Source: Phycomyces blakesleeanus NRRL 1555(-) (lineage: Eukaryota; Mucoromycota; Mucoromycetes; Mucorales; Phycomycetaceae). Taken from it: a DNA stretch of 64,000 bases. The position numbers and the translations under genes are program-made. The stretch is taken from assembly GCF_001638985.1 (NCBI RefSeq), contig NW_017265136.1, forward strand, positions 2,340,269 through 2,404,268. The letters are read 5' to 3'. The notes under the pieces are model-generated. The model did no database searches, was not told the origin of the DNA, and saw only the letters and a list, made by a program, of their open reading frames with translations. Shown here one piece after another: positions 46,032-61,850 of this stretch (position 1 is the first letter of the stretch; every line of letters starts with the position of its first letter).

Positions 46032-49000
46032 ATGAGCAACATTAACAACATCAACAACACCAACGACTTTGTCATTGTTAGCGAGACGTCGAAGAAGTAC
46101 GATGCTGCCTTGACTGAGTTCAACTCAATTTTTCTTGTTGGAAGAGAATTCTCTTCAGTTGTAGCTGTTCGAGAAGCTGCCAAGGCATATGGTGTCAAGC
46201 ATAACATTGCTCTCACTACTGAATATGTATCAAGCTCTCGCATCAAATTGATTTGCAAGCACTCTGGCGAATATAGAGATACCAGAAAAGCTGAGAAGGT
46301 TGCTTCCAAAACATCAGTTATGGATGAAACTCTTTCTGGATGGGAGAGAAAGCGCGAAAAAGACGCGCAGAAGCATGGCTGCCCTTGCTTCATGTATACC
46401 AACACCAAGAAGGGCGGAAAGCTCACTGTGCACTCCTGTGAGGTAGAGCATAACCACCCCATTGAAGAAGACTGCAGAGCATATGCTATGCACCGCAAGC
46501 TCTTGCCTGAGGCAATGACGCTTGTAGTTAAGCATCTGGGGAACAATAACGATGTATTCACCATCATCAACAGTTTGAAGATAAATGGATATACAAACAT
46601 TGTTTGCCATGACATTGCTAATATAAAGCAACATTTCGGAAAATCGGAAAAAGGAAAGGAGATGTTTGACTTTATCACCACTCTGCAAGATCTTGACTTC
46701 CATGTCAGGTATTCTGTCGGTAATACAGAAGACAATCAAGTGAATATGGTCTTTTTTGTGCATCAGGATGCGATCAATGAGGCACGAAGAATGCCTGAGA
46801 CTGTCATTATTGATGTCACATATAAGACAAATAGTCATCGAATGACTTGGGTCAACATTGTTGATACTAGCAATGTGAGTGAAAACCCTCGTACCACTTT
46901 AAAGACGTATCCAATTGCCAGTGCTTGGGTAGAGCATGAGACAGAAGAAAATTATCTCTGGGTGCTTAGCTGTCTTCGCGATGCAGTCTGGCCCGATGAC
47001 AACAATAACAACAACAGCAACAGCAGCAACAGCAGAAACAACAAACAAACAACACTTCTCCCAGATGTTTTCATCACAGACAATGAAAAAGCATTGAGAA
47101 ATGCTATTACTTGAGTCTTTCCTGAGTCGAAGCAGTTGTTGTGCTATAAGCATATCAAAGACAACTTTAAAAAGCAATTGCTTCTGATGATGAAGGGAGA
47201 TAAGAGTAGCAAAAAGAGAGATCTGTTGGATAAGCTGTCAGAATCCCTTGACCTAATTGCTTTAAAATGCATTACACATCAAGAAGTAAAAAACGAAACA
47301 AATGGATACCTTGAATTTGCAAAGGAAAATTGCAAAGACCAGGGAAAAGCTGCTAGTGCTTTTCTTGAGAAGTATATATAAATTTTTTAAATTTGATGTA
47401 AACAGTATTTAACTATAAAAAATCGTGTTTTTTTAATATACTTTATCAGAAAAACGAAAGACAAGGAAAACTGGGTGAACATGTATGTTTACAAACATGC
47501 CCATTTTGGCAATTGTATGTCGGACTGTGCAGAAAGTGCCCATGCTTCTCTCAAGCATTCTCTTGGTACTTCCTCAGGTAAACTGAAGACAGTTACCCTT
47601 AAAGTAACAAAGTGGTATGACGAGTTGGTAAGTTTATTCTATACTATTTTATGCATTTATTGGTTATAATATATTTATAAATTGTACAGGTTGCAGATCG
47701 CAAGCATCGGCTAATGGTGGAAAGCCTTGGAGAAGGAACAAAAATTGTGTTCGATAAAGTCAATGCCGCCAGACTAAATGACATTCGTCTTAAAGTCTGT
47801 AGATTTGCAATGGATCAAATCAAATTAGAATTATCCAAATCCATTATACCCGAAAAACTAGCCAAATAGTGCAAATGCCTCATACAATACAACTACCTGC
47901 TTCCTTGTTACCACACACTTGCCAAATTCGATACTATCCCAATCTCCTGCATCCCAAGACGCTGGAGAAAAAACTCTCTAGAAGGAGAAAGTAATATATG
48001 TAATAATAGCAATAATTACGTGACGATTTTCTCATATAACATTTTATTATGTAAACCATTTAACTATCCAAAATGCAACCCCAGTACCCCCAAACATCAA
48101 CAATATCAAACCAATAACCCCAAAATTCAACTATGCTCTTGAGCTTATTTGCAAACATTTTGCCAATGCTCAGAGCAAACAAGAACAAATCAATATATAC
48201 CAATGGATAGAAAAAACTTTGAAACAAATCAACGCACAGAAACTCAAAAACCTTAAGGGCCCAACAGTAGTTGAAGCCATTAAAGGCCGACCAAAAAATA
48301 CCAAGCGCAAGATGATTGCATTAGGGCATTGCATCAATACCGAAAAAGAAAAAATCACAAAAAAAATTAAAACAGAAAAAGAACAAAAAAAGTAAGATTT
48401 TAATATTGTTTAGATTTAATTTACTAAATCTTTGCTTTGTTTTCTAGGCAAAAAATATCCTCAGCTAAAGAGCAAAAAGCCATAAAAAATATTATCAACC
48501 TTGGGTTACTATGCGATCCCACATTACTAACAAATCTCACAATCGCACCAAAACATATATCAACAATCTTTTCTCCTGAAGCAGACGGAAATTGTGGGTA
48601 CAGGGCGATAGCAATGGAAGTGTACCAGGACCAGGAGGAGTGGTCAAAAGTAAAAGACAAAATGCTAGAAACATTTTTAAAGCACCAAAACAACTACTAC
48701 CACGGAAGAATGGAGCATGGCAATATGCCTGCATCCAATAACCCACTAATTCGCAGTCTCCAAGACAAGCGCTCACCTCTCCCCCAGCAACATTGGTTCA
48801 GTACAATCGACCATCCTCAACTTGTAGCCAATACATTTAGCAGAGCAGTGGCTGTATATTGGAATACTCCAATTGAAACAGGCGACTGTCTTTTTGTTCC
48901 ATTTGCTACCTTGCCAGAAAAAGTGGAACCAATAATTATTATCTTAGATGTAAACCACTTTCTTCTTGCCAAGCGCAAAAACACTCGAAATTTCTGCTGG

Positions 49001-49072
49001 CCAAAAATCAACCCCTTTCATAAAAGAATAATTCAAAAACATGGCCTTGAAGATTATTCTTTGATGTACTAA
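46032..49072 (+). pseudogene. MULE transposase fused to an OTU-type cysteine protease domain (two nonsense codons)
   Basis: ATG at 46032 (MSNINNINNTNDFVIVSETS) is preferred over an upstream TTG. There is a FAR1-type DNA-binding region (LICKHSGEYRD, HGCPCFMYTN, VHSCEVEHNHP), then the DDE core with Asp 1 in VIIDVTYKTNSHRMTW, Asp 2 in FITDNEKALRNAI and Glu in SDCAESAHASLKHSL. Next come a SWIM-like finger (CKCLIQYNYLLPCYH) and an AT-hook-like GRPKNTKRK. After an intron ending at 48447, the last exon has the OTU catalytic Asp/Cys motif EADGNCGYRAIAMEVY and the His block ILDVNHFLLAKR, ending at 49072. A TGA (47112-47114) stands before VFPESKQLLC, and a TAG stands just before CKCLIQ. Introns lie at about 47375-47450, 47627-47690 and 47988-48060. 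OTU domains remove ubiquitin-like proteins; the benefit to a transposon is inferred. Confidence 0.85.
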
Positions 49073-49370
49073 CAATCAAGGTATGGCTTTTAAACTAGAA
49101 TTATCTTGAATTATACTAACTTTTCATATATATCTTTTTTAGATTTTTTTTTTACTTTTTAGATTCTATATTTATCTCTATTATCAATATTCCCTTCTGT
49201 TTCTATTCAATTTATTATTATCTTTCTATTTTTCTATATTTCTATATTTATCTTCTTTACAATCTTTCATTTTTATTTTTATATCTATCTCATTATCATT
49301 TTTTATATTTTTACAATCAACATTAATTTTGAAACATTTAACAAATATCAAGGCTGACCCCCCAAAAAAA

Positions 49371-49661
49371 TGCGTGTAACATGCAAAACTAATTATATGT
49401 GATGTCACGTCTAGTTCTTCAATTTGCTCGCTTTTGCATGTCTTATCAGTGTCCAATTTGTTGGTAACACTCCTAAAAGTCAATTATAGGTGACGTCACG
49501 TTTAATTCTTCAATTTGGTTGCTTTTGCATGTCTTATCAGTGCTCAATTTGTCAGTAACACTCCCAAAGGCCAATTACAAGTGACGTCACGTTTAATTCT
49601 CCCTTTTGGTCTTTTTTTGCATGTCCGACCCTAATTTTTCTTGCATGTCCATATAGATCCC
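49371..49661 (-). repeat. Right terminal inverted repeat of the MULE, with CRE palindromes
   Basis: Mirrors 45640-45945. TGACGTCA occurs at 49491-49498 and 49582-49589, with the variant TGATGTCA near 49400. Confidence 0.85.
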
Positions 49662-49676
49662 CTAAAAAAATTATTT

Positions 49677-49907
49677 CAATTGTTTTGGAATAATGACCAG
49701 ATGACGTGTCAATTCATCTGATGGGAACCTGATTTTGTTACCAATCATATATTGTAATTTATTGGTAACTAATGGTAAAATTATTAGCCTTAAACTAGAT
49801 AACTAGATAACCAGATAACACTATGAAGTTAGCAAATGTGACAAATAATTTTGCGGGGGAACTTTGCATTTTGATAAATGAAAATTGTTATCCAGATTTG
49901 TGAGATG
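49677..49907 (-). repeat. Right inverted end of the KDZ element
   Basis: Inverse of 36840-37070, ending CCAGATTTGTGAGATG at 49907. It begins only a few bases outside the MULE. Confidence 0.8.
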
Positions 49908-49988
49908 AAAAAAAAAAATAACGCCATAAAGCCGCCTTGTCAAACCGCCATAAAACAGCCATAAAACCCCACTTTTTCCCCCGTAGTG
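49908..49988 (-). repeat. Isolated CACTA terminus (element D remnant)
   Basis: Read inward from 49988: CACTACGGGGGAAAAAGTGG, then GGTTTTATGGCTG and CCGCC-rich units, to an A-run at 49908. It matches the element C terminus (27985-28068) in sequence and orientation. The rest of its element is absent, as the KDZ end begins immediately inside it. Confidence 0.6.
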
Positions 49989-52831
49989 CATAATATTCAA
50001 TAGCTGGCAGGAGGAGCAAGAGGGGGTCAGAAAATAAATTTCTGCACACATTGGACGCCGCTTGGAGAGTCTCTCAGCGAAACCCCAGGAGAACCTCTTT
50101 TTTCTCTTTTACTAGTGCGCATGTAGTCTCTTATGAACTTCAATGTGTTCTCTATTTATATAACTGCTAATATCAAATGCAAGAGTATTCAGATTGTTTA
50201 GTATTATTATAGTGATTACCGGAAATGTTGTTTTTTTTTTCCTTTATTGTCAAACAAGTATTCTTATTTCTCAATGACCAAGTTTTTATTAAAGAGCAAT
50301 ATGATTTTGATTGGCTACTCATGGGTTGTAGGTATTTTCTTTAGGGAATTGGTATTAATAAGAAAGGAAACATTTTGATTCAATCTTTACCTCTGATATC
50401 TCTTTACGTGTATAGTGATAGAGCTATTTAACTTAAAAATATAGACAATAATGGGGTAAAAAAAACACTTCTTTTGGAGTCGCTTTTGAAATTGCTCATT
50501 TTATATAATTAGATATTTGGTTTGGACATGGTATTATTACTTTGATCTGGAAACACCCTCTAGTCTTGTATAATTACTTCCTTGTTTCTATTACGAGCAA
50601 GAGTTTTATAGATCAGTAATATCATAATTTGTTTATGTGTTTTATTCAAATAAAAAAAAAGATATCTATAGCACTTGGATTTCTTATAGTAAAATTGAGG
50701 AAAGATTAGAGATTTACCACAAAACAAGACATGGTAGCTTTATATTAAACAAACAAAATAAGCTTTTGTAGATGTATTGTATTTACCATATGAAATAAAT
50801 GTGCGGACCGGACAATTAAGTATATTGATGATACAACCTACCGATTAACCTATTTATCTATTAAAATATATATATTTGATATTGGCCCGGGTCACCGACA
50901 GATTTTCTTAATAATAATGGAAAGAGATAGAGAAAAACCGCATAGTTGGGATTTGTGGTTTGCTGGCATAAACTATAGAATGATCAAGTAACTGAATGAA
51001 TGAATTATTTTTTATATAATAAAAAAAGGGTCTTTTTTATTATTATTATTATTATTTGTACAGCAGTAATTGGGTCTTGTGATTTGTTGTGAGAGGTCAA
51101 TTGTCCTTTTTTTTATATATATTTTTAGTTTGTGCTTTGTTGAGGATTCCTAAGTCAAGACAGGGCAACACACTTTATTATTTTTATTTTTGGAACTGTT
51201 GCTCTTGTGTTCACCCACATCGTTTTAATTAATAAATAATAATAAAGTGAAGAATGAAGGCCTGGGACCTTTGCTGCAATTATCATTAACATTGGGATTA
51301 TTGTTATGGTGTATATCTGTTTAATTAAGAGAAATGAATACAATAGATGGTGGGGGGGTATTCAATCAGTTAGGATCAATTTTTATGTATTTATATTTAT
51401 ATGATAGGCCTGGTTGATATTGATATCAATGATGATTGAAGTAATAGTATTATCTATATGTATATATATGTATTTTTTTTTTTTTTTTTTTGGGGGGGGG
51501 GGGGGGTCATTAATGGTGATGGTAGGACAGATATTTATTTATACAGGTAATATAAAATTAACCAGGAAGCATATACCCACGATTTACATCAAACTAAACT
51601 AAGCTCAAATAATCCAAGTCAAGTTGAAATGCATTAAAGAAGCCAAATCATTTATAGCCTATACGGTGTACATGTAGTTAGCCAAAATTGTATGAATAGA
51701 ATAGAAAAGAAAGGTAGAAATCGTATGCTTCAATTTGTATATAATATGTAGATGTATATTTCAATCGGGTCCATAAATAATCATATAAATCCCTGGGAAA
51801 CCATGTGTCTTTTTCTTTCTTTCTGATTTTGGTTTTGGATTTGGATTTCGTATCTGATCATACAATTTTTTTGCCTTGTATTCTTTCCAAACCCAAAACC
51901 CAAAACCCAAAACCCAAAACCAAAAAAAAAACATGTCACTATATTGTAATATATTATTATGATTATTACTATGTTTAATTTAATTAGTTGAAGAATAATG
52001 CATTGAAAGTATCTAGTCAATTCCAATACACTGAATTGTAATGATATACGTGTATATATATTTTAACTAAAAATCAATAATAATTTTCAAACGTTTTTCA
52101 AGTTAAAAAAAAAAAAAACTTTAGCATGAACGGGGTCTACCATGAATCAATTGTATATTTGATATTGTAAAAGTATTTCAAATGTCAATCTTATTATTTA
52201 TTTATTTATTAAATAAAATAACGAATGATATTATTATTAATAGTAGTAATAGTAATTTTAACATAAAGAAAGAAAGATCATATTTTATTTTATTTTTTGG
52301 CTTTGACACTTTTTGACCCAATCGTTTGTCCACTGGGTACCTCAAACCAAAAATTATAATAATAATAAAAAGAAGAAGAAGGTTATGAGCAAAAAGGAAT
52401 CTGTGATGACTGTACTACTTCTACAGACAAATTCCAAGGTTACTATGGTGATAATTTTTATTACAGTACATTTGTATATATGTGTGTATGTGTACAAAGT
52501 GTGTAAATAATCAGCCAATCAATTAACCAATCAAGTCAGAAATTAAGATAGTGAGATAGTAAAGAAAATGATTCCAATAAAAATAAAAACAGTTGATTGA
52601 TTGATTGATTAATCGATTGACTGAATGATATTTTATTTTTTATTTTTTATTTTCTGTAAAACCAAAACCAAAACCAAAATTAGCTTAAATAGTCAATGGT
52701 TTTTTTACAAAGCTTTTCTTTTTCTTCTTCTTTTCTTGATTCTTTACGATACTTGTCCTTAACATCTCGTTCTCAGTTACTGGACTGATCTAATTACATA
52801 CCACCAACTCACTCAATACATCTCACATATC
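49989..52831. other. AT-rich intergenic DNA upstream of pyruvate kinase
   Basis: No gene seen. It contains a (T)19(G)15 tract, a CCCAAAA array (51893-51921) and several poly-A/T runs. The last 100 bp before the pyruvate kinase ATG are pyrimidine-rich (TTTCTTTTTCTTCTTCTTTT), as is common just upstream of highly expressed fungal genes. Confidence 0.5.
51473..51506 (+). repeat. T19-G15 homopolymer junction
   Basis: An uninterrupted run of T followed directly by an uninterrupted run of G, the longest G run in the window. Confidence 0.85.
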
Positions 52832-55322
52832 ATGACTCGCGCTGTTCCCGAAGTTTCCTCCAAGGTCCAATGGATCTCTGAAATGGATGTTGATATCGAA
52901 CCCACTGCTGGCAGAAAGTCCAGTGTTATTGGCACAATTGGTACAAACTGATATAAACATAGAAAATTGTTTGATAAATACATCAATTCTCTTTCTCATT
53001 GTATATCTTGTTCTTCTATAGGCCCAAACACAAACAGCGTTGAAATGATTACCGAGCTCCGTAATGCTGGTCTCAATGTTGTCCGTATGAACTTTTCTCA
53101 CGGATCTTACGAGGTAAAGTCAAATCAAATCAAATACTCATCTTAAAAAAATAACACTTTGAATTTATAACGTTTTCATTGTTTTTTTTGACAGTACCAT
53201 CAATCTGTGATTGATAACACTCGCACCAGTTTCGAACGTATGTTGGCTTTTGCGTCTATGTAACACGAACTAGACTAATCGGAGAATGTTCTATAGTGTA
53301 CCCCGGCCGTCCTGTCGCCATTGCCTTGGACAACAAGGGTCCTGAAATCCGTACTGGTAACATGAGAGACGGTGAAGAGGTAAGAAAAGAGTAAAAAAAG
53401 AAAAGAAAAGAAAGAACGCTATATAAGAAAAACTCTAGACTACTACAATTCATACAAGTCTCAAAGAGAGTTATGATGGATAATGTCTTTTATTAACAAA
53501 AATCATTTGTTCTCCTTCGCTTGTCTTTGTCTGGTAATATATATATCTATCTATACACACTTAGGTTCCTATCTCTGCTGGCCACGAGATGACCTTTAGC
53601 ACCAATGAGGAGTTCCAGGACATCTGTGACGGAGAAGTGATGTACATCGACTACAAGAACCTGACCAAGGTTATCGAGGTCGGCAGAATCATCTATGTCG
53701 ATGACGGTGTGCTTTCGTTTGAAGTATTGGAAGTCGAGGAAGACTCCCTGCGGGTGCGTGCAATCAACAACGGCAAACTCTGCTCTCACAAGGGTGTCAA
53801 CTTGCCCGGCACCGACGTCGATCTGCCTGCTCTGTCCGAAAAGGACAAGGCTGACCTCGAATTCGGTGTCAAGAACAAGGTCGACATCGTGTTCGCATCC
53901 TTTGTCAGACGTGGCCAGGACGTCAAGGACATCAGAGAAGTTCTCGGTGAGGCAGGCAAGCGTATCCTCGTCATTGCCAAGATTGAGAACCACCAGGGTG
54001 TAGCAAACTTTGATGACATTCTTCATGAAGCTGATGGTATCATGGTTGCCAGAGGTGTAAGTTAAAAAAAAAAGAAGTTTTTATATTATATCATTGCTTC
54101 ATAACATTAGAATTACTATTGCTCGTCTATAATCATGTACATATAGCTGGGAAGAATACATACGCGTATAAAGATATATAATGGACGGTGAATTATAACT
54201 AGTGGTATTGATCAAGAGTTGGTGGAACAAAGAATTAAACCATTTTATTTTATTTTATTTTAGGATATGGGTATCGAGATTCCTCTTGAGCGTGTCTTTA
54301 TTGCCCAGAAGTCTATGATTGCCAAGTGTAACCTGGCCGGAAAGCCTGTAATCTGGTAAGCAGTGGTTGTTAATTAATTAATAAGAAGAATATGAAGAAG
54401 AGGTGTAACTAACTAACAAACAAAATGTGCATAATGTTGTACTGTAATGTATTTACTCCTATAGTGCCACACAGATGTTGGAGTCCATGACAGTAAGTAC
54501 ATAAACCCTTGTATATATATTCAAATAAAGAAAGAAAGAAAAAAACTAATCGTATTTATTTATTTAATGATGATTCCAATAGTACAACCCCAGACCCACT
54601 CGTGCTGAAGTATCTGACGTAGCTAACGCTGTTCTTGATGGTGCTGATTGCGTGATGCTTTCTGGCGAGACTGCCAAGGGCAAATACCCTGTCGAGGCTG
54701 TGCGTACTATGCACGACATCTGTCTTTTGGCTGAGTCTGTTGTGTGCTACCCTGCCCACTTTAACGAATTGCGCTCTCTCACATCTCTGCCCACCGAGAC
54801 CACCGAGACCGTTGCCTGTGCTGCGGTCAGTGCCGCACATGAGCAAAAGGCCGGTGCCATCATTGTCCTGACAACCTCTGGTGACTCTGCCCGTCTGGTA
54901 TCCAAATACAGACCATCGGTGCCTATCATTGTCATCACCAGAAATGCCCAGACCGCCCGCCAGGTCCATCTCTACCGCGGCTGCTTCCCCTTCCACTACA
55001 AAAAGGCCTCTGCCACCCCAGTCACACAGTCCCACTTCTTGTCTCCCTTTGGCGGAAACCTTTCTCACCTCAGCCCTGCCGAGACTGCACCATGGCAAGA
55101 GGATGTAGATGCCCGAATTGTCTGGGGTATGGAGCAGGCCATCAAATACGGGTAAGTCTTTTTTTTTTTTTAATTTTTTCATTCGTTTATTTTTGACTCT
55201 AATATTTATTCTTCAAAACAATCATTAGCTTGGTACAGCATGGCCAGTCTATCGTTGCCATTCAGGGATGGAAGAATGGCTTGGGTAACACCAACACCCT
55301 CCGTGTCATCTATGCCCCATAG
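52832..55322 (+). CDS. Pyruvate kinase
   Basis: Converts phosphoenolpyruvate and ADP to pyruvate and ATP in the cytosol, the last step of glycolysis. Nine exons join in frame to 533 codons: 52832-52940, 53022-53113, 53195-53237, 53297-53379, 53565-54056, 54264-54355, 54465-54492, 54583-55151 and 55229-55322. All introns are GT..AG. Family blocks visible include [72 protein letters not shown], the signature [18 protein letters not shown] (catalytic Lys), [46 protein letters not shown] and [12 protein letters not shown]. The length fits fungal enzymes (about 500-530). The coding region is richer in G and C than its surroundings, consistent with codon selection for high expression. No damage seen. 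Convergent with the sla2-like gene. Confidence 0.97.
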
Positions 55323-56109
55323 ATATAGATATCGATATATAACATATACTCTATATTTATTTATTAGCTCATATATACATATATACCACTGAAAAACCAA
55401 GATGATATATCTATAGTTTTTGTTATAAAAAAAAATAAAGTAGCAGATGAATATAAAAAAAATATACCATTATTTATATATAACATGTATATAAAACCAA
55501 TACAAAATATCTCGTATCTTACCTACACGTCTTTTATTATTATTATGTTTTTCATTGTTGAACATAAATCTATATATAATCGATTGCTCTAAGAAGCTCT
55601 AAGATCACCTCTTACCTCTTAGCGAATAACTAAAAAGGGAGATGGTATTACAACAAATAAAGGTCTTGTAGAGTAATTGGTCTACAGAACCTACAACACT
55701 AATTAGATGCCTAATACAAGTATCAATTTAAATTGATATAATAATAATAAAGAAAGACGACCACAACAACAGGGTATAGATATATAAAGAGGTTGTAGCA
55801 GTATTTATTTATTTATTTCTTGTCTTGTCTGTTTTTGTTTTCTTCTTTCTTTTGTGTATAAAATATTTCTCAATGGATGAAGATGAAAAATGTTGCGTGC
55901 ATTGCTGAGAGAGTAGGATAAATAGGAATTGAAGGGTAAAGAGGTCAAGGAAGAACAAAGCAGAGGAGAGTAGATGAGAGGAGGAGAAGGAGAAGGAGGA
56001 GGAGGAGGAGGAGGAGGAGGGGGGGGGGATAAAGAGGAGGATTGTACACAAGCTATAAAAGAAGAATAAAAGGCGAGGAGGATATGGGAGAGTCTGCCAA
56101 GTGTAAATA
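55323..56109. other. Convergent 3' spacer between pyruvate kinase and the sla2-like gene
   Basis: 787 bp with several AATAAA-type signals (for example AAAAATAAAG near 55430) and a GGA-rich stretch (55980-56030). No gene seen. It probably holds the polyadenylation sites of both genes. Confidence 0.5.
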
Positions 56110-60734
<4,625 letters not shown>

Positions 60735-61850
60735 TTTTCTTTGGGGATTTTTATTTTTACTCTATGGTTAGAGATAAAGATAATTGTGGTACAATATTAT
60801 GTTTGTAGATATATATTTTTTTCTTTAATATTTATATATAAAAGGGAAAGACAGAAAGAGAAAGAAAGAAAGAAAGAGGGGAGAGTGGTTAAAGAAGTAC
60901 AATAATATTATCCGCTCTTTTTTTTTTTGGTCTTTTTTTCTTCTAATAATAAAGCAGGTTTAAATTCGTTTTCTTTTTTTTTGTGTCTGCGTGTGTGAGG
61001 GCAGATGCGCGGGGTTCTTTTCCAAATTTAGTATTCCTGGCTGTCTACAGAAACTGACGTCAGTATTCCAGCTCGAGGTCAAACAATATATATGTATCTA
61101 TCACTTTATTAACCAGCAAAGAAAAAGATTCATATTTACCATTACATACTTACCACCTACTACTGCTAATACTTCTTTATTTCTTTGACTTGTACTTTTG
61201 GTTTGCTGAAATGGTCATCTTCTGCCTGTGTTTGTAAGTATTAGATATATATTTATATATATGAAAGCAGTGTACTATAAAATATCGTTAATAGATGAAT
61301 TATATAGATGTTTATAGAGATTGTAAGACCAATTAGCGTACATTTATAAAATAGATATTATATGATATGATGTTACATGATGTTCTATTTTGTTTTGTCG
61401 TGTATAATTATGATAATAATTATGGTTATTGTAGTTAATATCAATGTTCTTGGCTTTTTTTTTTTGGTATTCTAGATGGAGTTTTCTGAGTTAGAAAACC
61501 AAAGTTGAAAGGCGAAATCTGTAACACTTTTAGCAATGAAAAAACTGTAACTGATTTTTTCTTTTCTTTGTTACCAGTAAAGATGTAAATTCATCAGGTC
61601 ACGTGAATTTAATTTTTTTTTTTTACTTATTTCTTACTCTTACTCTTACTCTTATCCGTATTCAATATTATTAAATGAAGAATCTCTAAATCTACACTCA
61701 TCCTCGAAAAGAAAAGAAAAGTAAAGGCAGTAATACATGAGAGAATCCCTACGTAATTGTCGGAAAGCGATGCAAATTCAAGTAATAGAAACAGAATAAA
61801 AGAATCCGATTTATTGGACAGAGTATATCGAGAATACCAACGTAACTCCC
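60735..61850. promoter_or_regulatory. Upstream region of the sla2-like gene
   Basis: Contains GAAA-rich and polypyrimidine tracts immediately upstream of the start codon (60840-60990). No gene seen. The rest is AT-rich. Confidence 0.35.

Larger units (their letters stand above)
45640..49661 (+). mobile_element. MULE with long, internally repeated terminal inverted repeats
   Basis: The ends (about 45640-45945 and 49371-49661) are long inverted repeats starting AGGG..A..ATATGGACATGC. Each contains three tandem units of about 90 bp with GACATGCAAAA, AATTGAAGAATTA(A/G)ACGTGACGTCA and GGAGTGTTAC. Between them lies one gene with a MULE DDE core fused to an OTU domain. Close similarity of the two ends suggests fairly recent arrival. 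A 9-11 bp target duplication was not recognised. Confidence 0.85.
36840..49907. mobile_element. KDZ-type DNA transposon with long inverted ends, carrying a MULE and a solo LTR
   Basis: Inverted ends of about 230 bp (36840-37070 and 49677-49907) enclose three genes: an accessory gene (+) starting just inside the left end, a second gene (-, 41251-42653) and a KDZ transposase (-, 43090-45566) starting near the right end. A MULE (45640-49661) sits between the transposase start and the right end. The sequence next to the MULE (GAAATAATT) still continues the inverted repeat. Without the MULE and the solo LTR the element is about 8.3 kb. No target duplication was found. That the ends belong to the KDZ gene is inferred from position. 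Confidence 0.6.

Noticed and set aside
36840..49907. Whole interval as a giant Maverick- or Starship-type element
   Set aside because: No DNA polymerase B, retroviral-type integrase, capsid gene or DUF3435 tyrosine recombinase was found. The KDZ transposase explains the interval better.
50000..50100. Short GC-richer stretch (GGAGGAGCAAGAGGGGGTCAG) considered as an exon
   Set aside because: No consistent open frame with splice signals, and no recognisable product.
53547..55182. Minus-strand open frames opposite pyruvate kinase
   Set aside because: Antisense shadows of a codon-biased gene.
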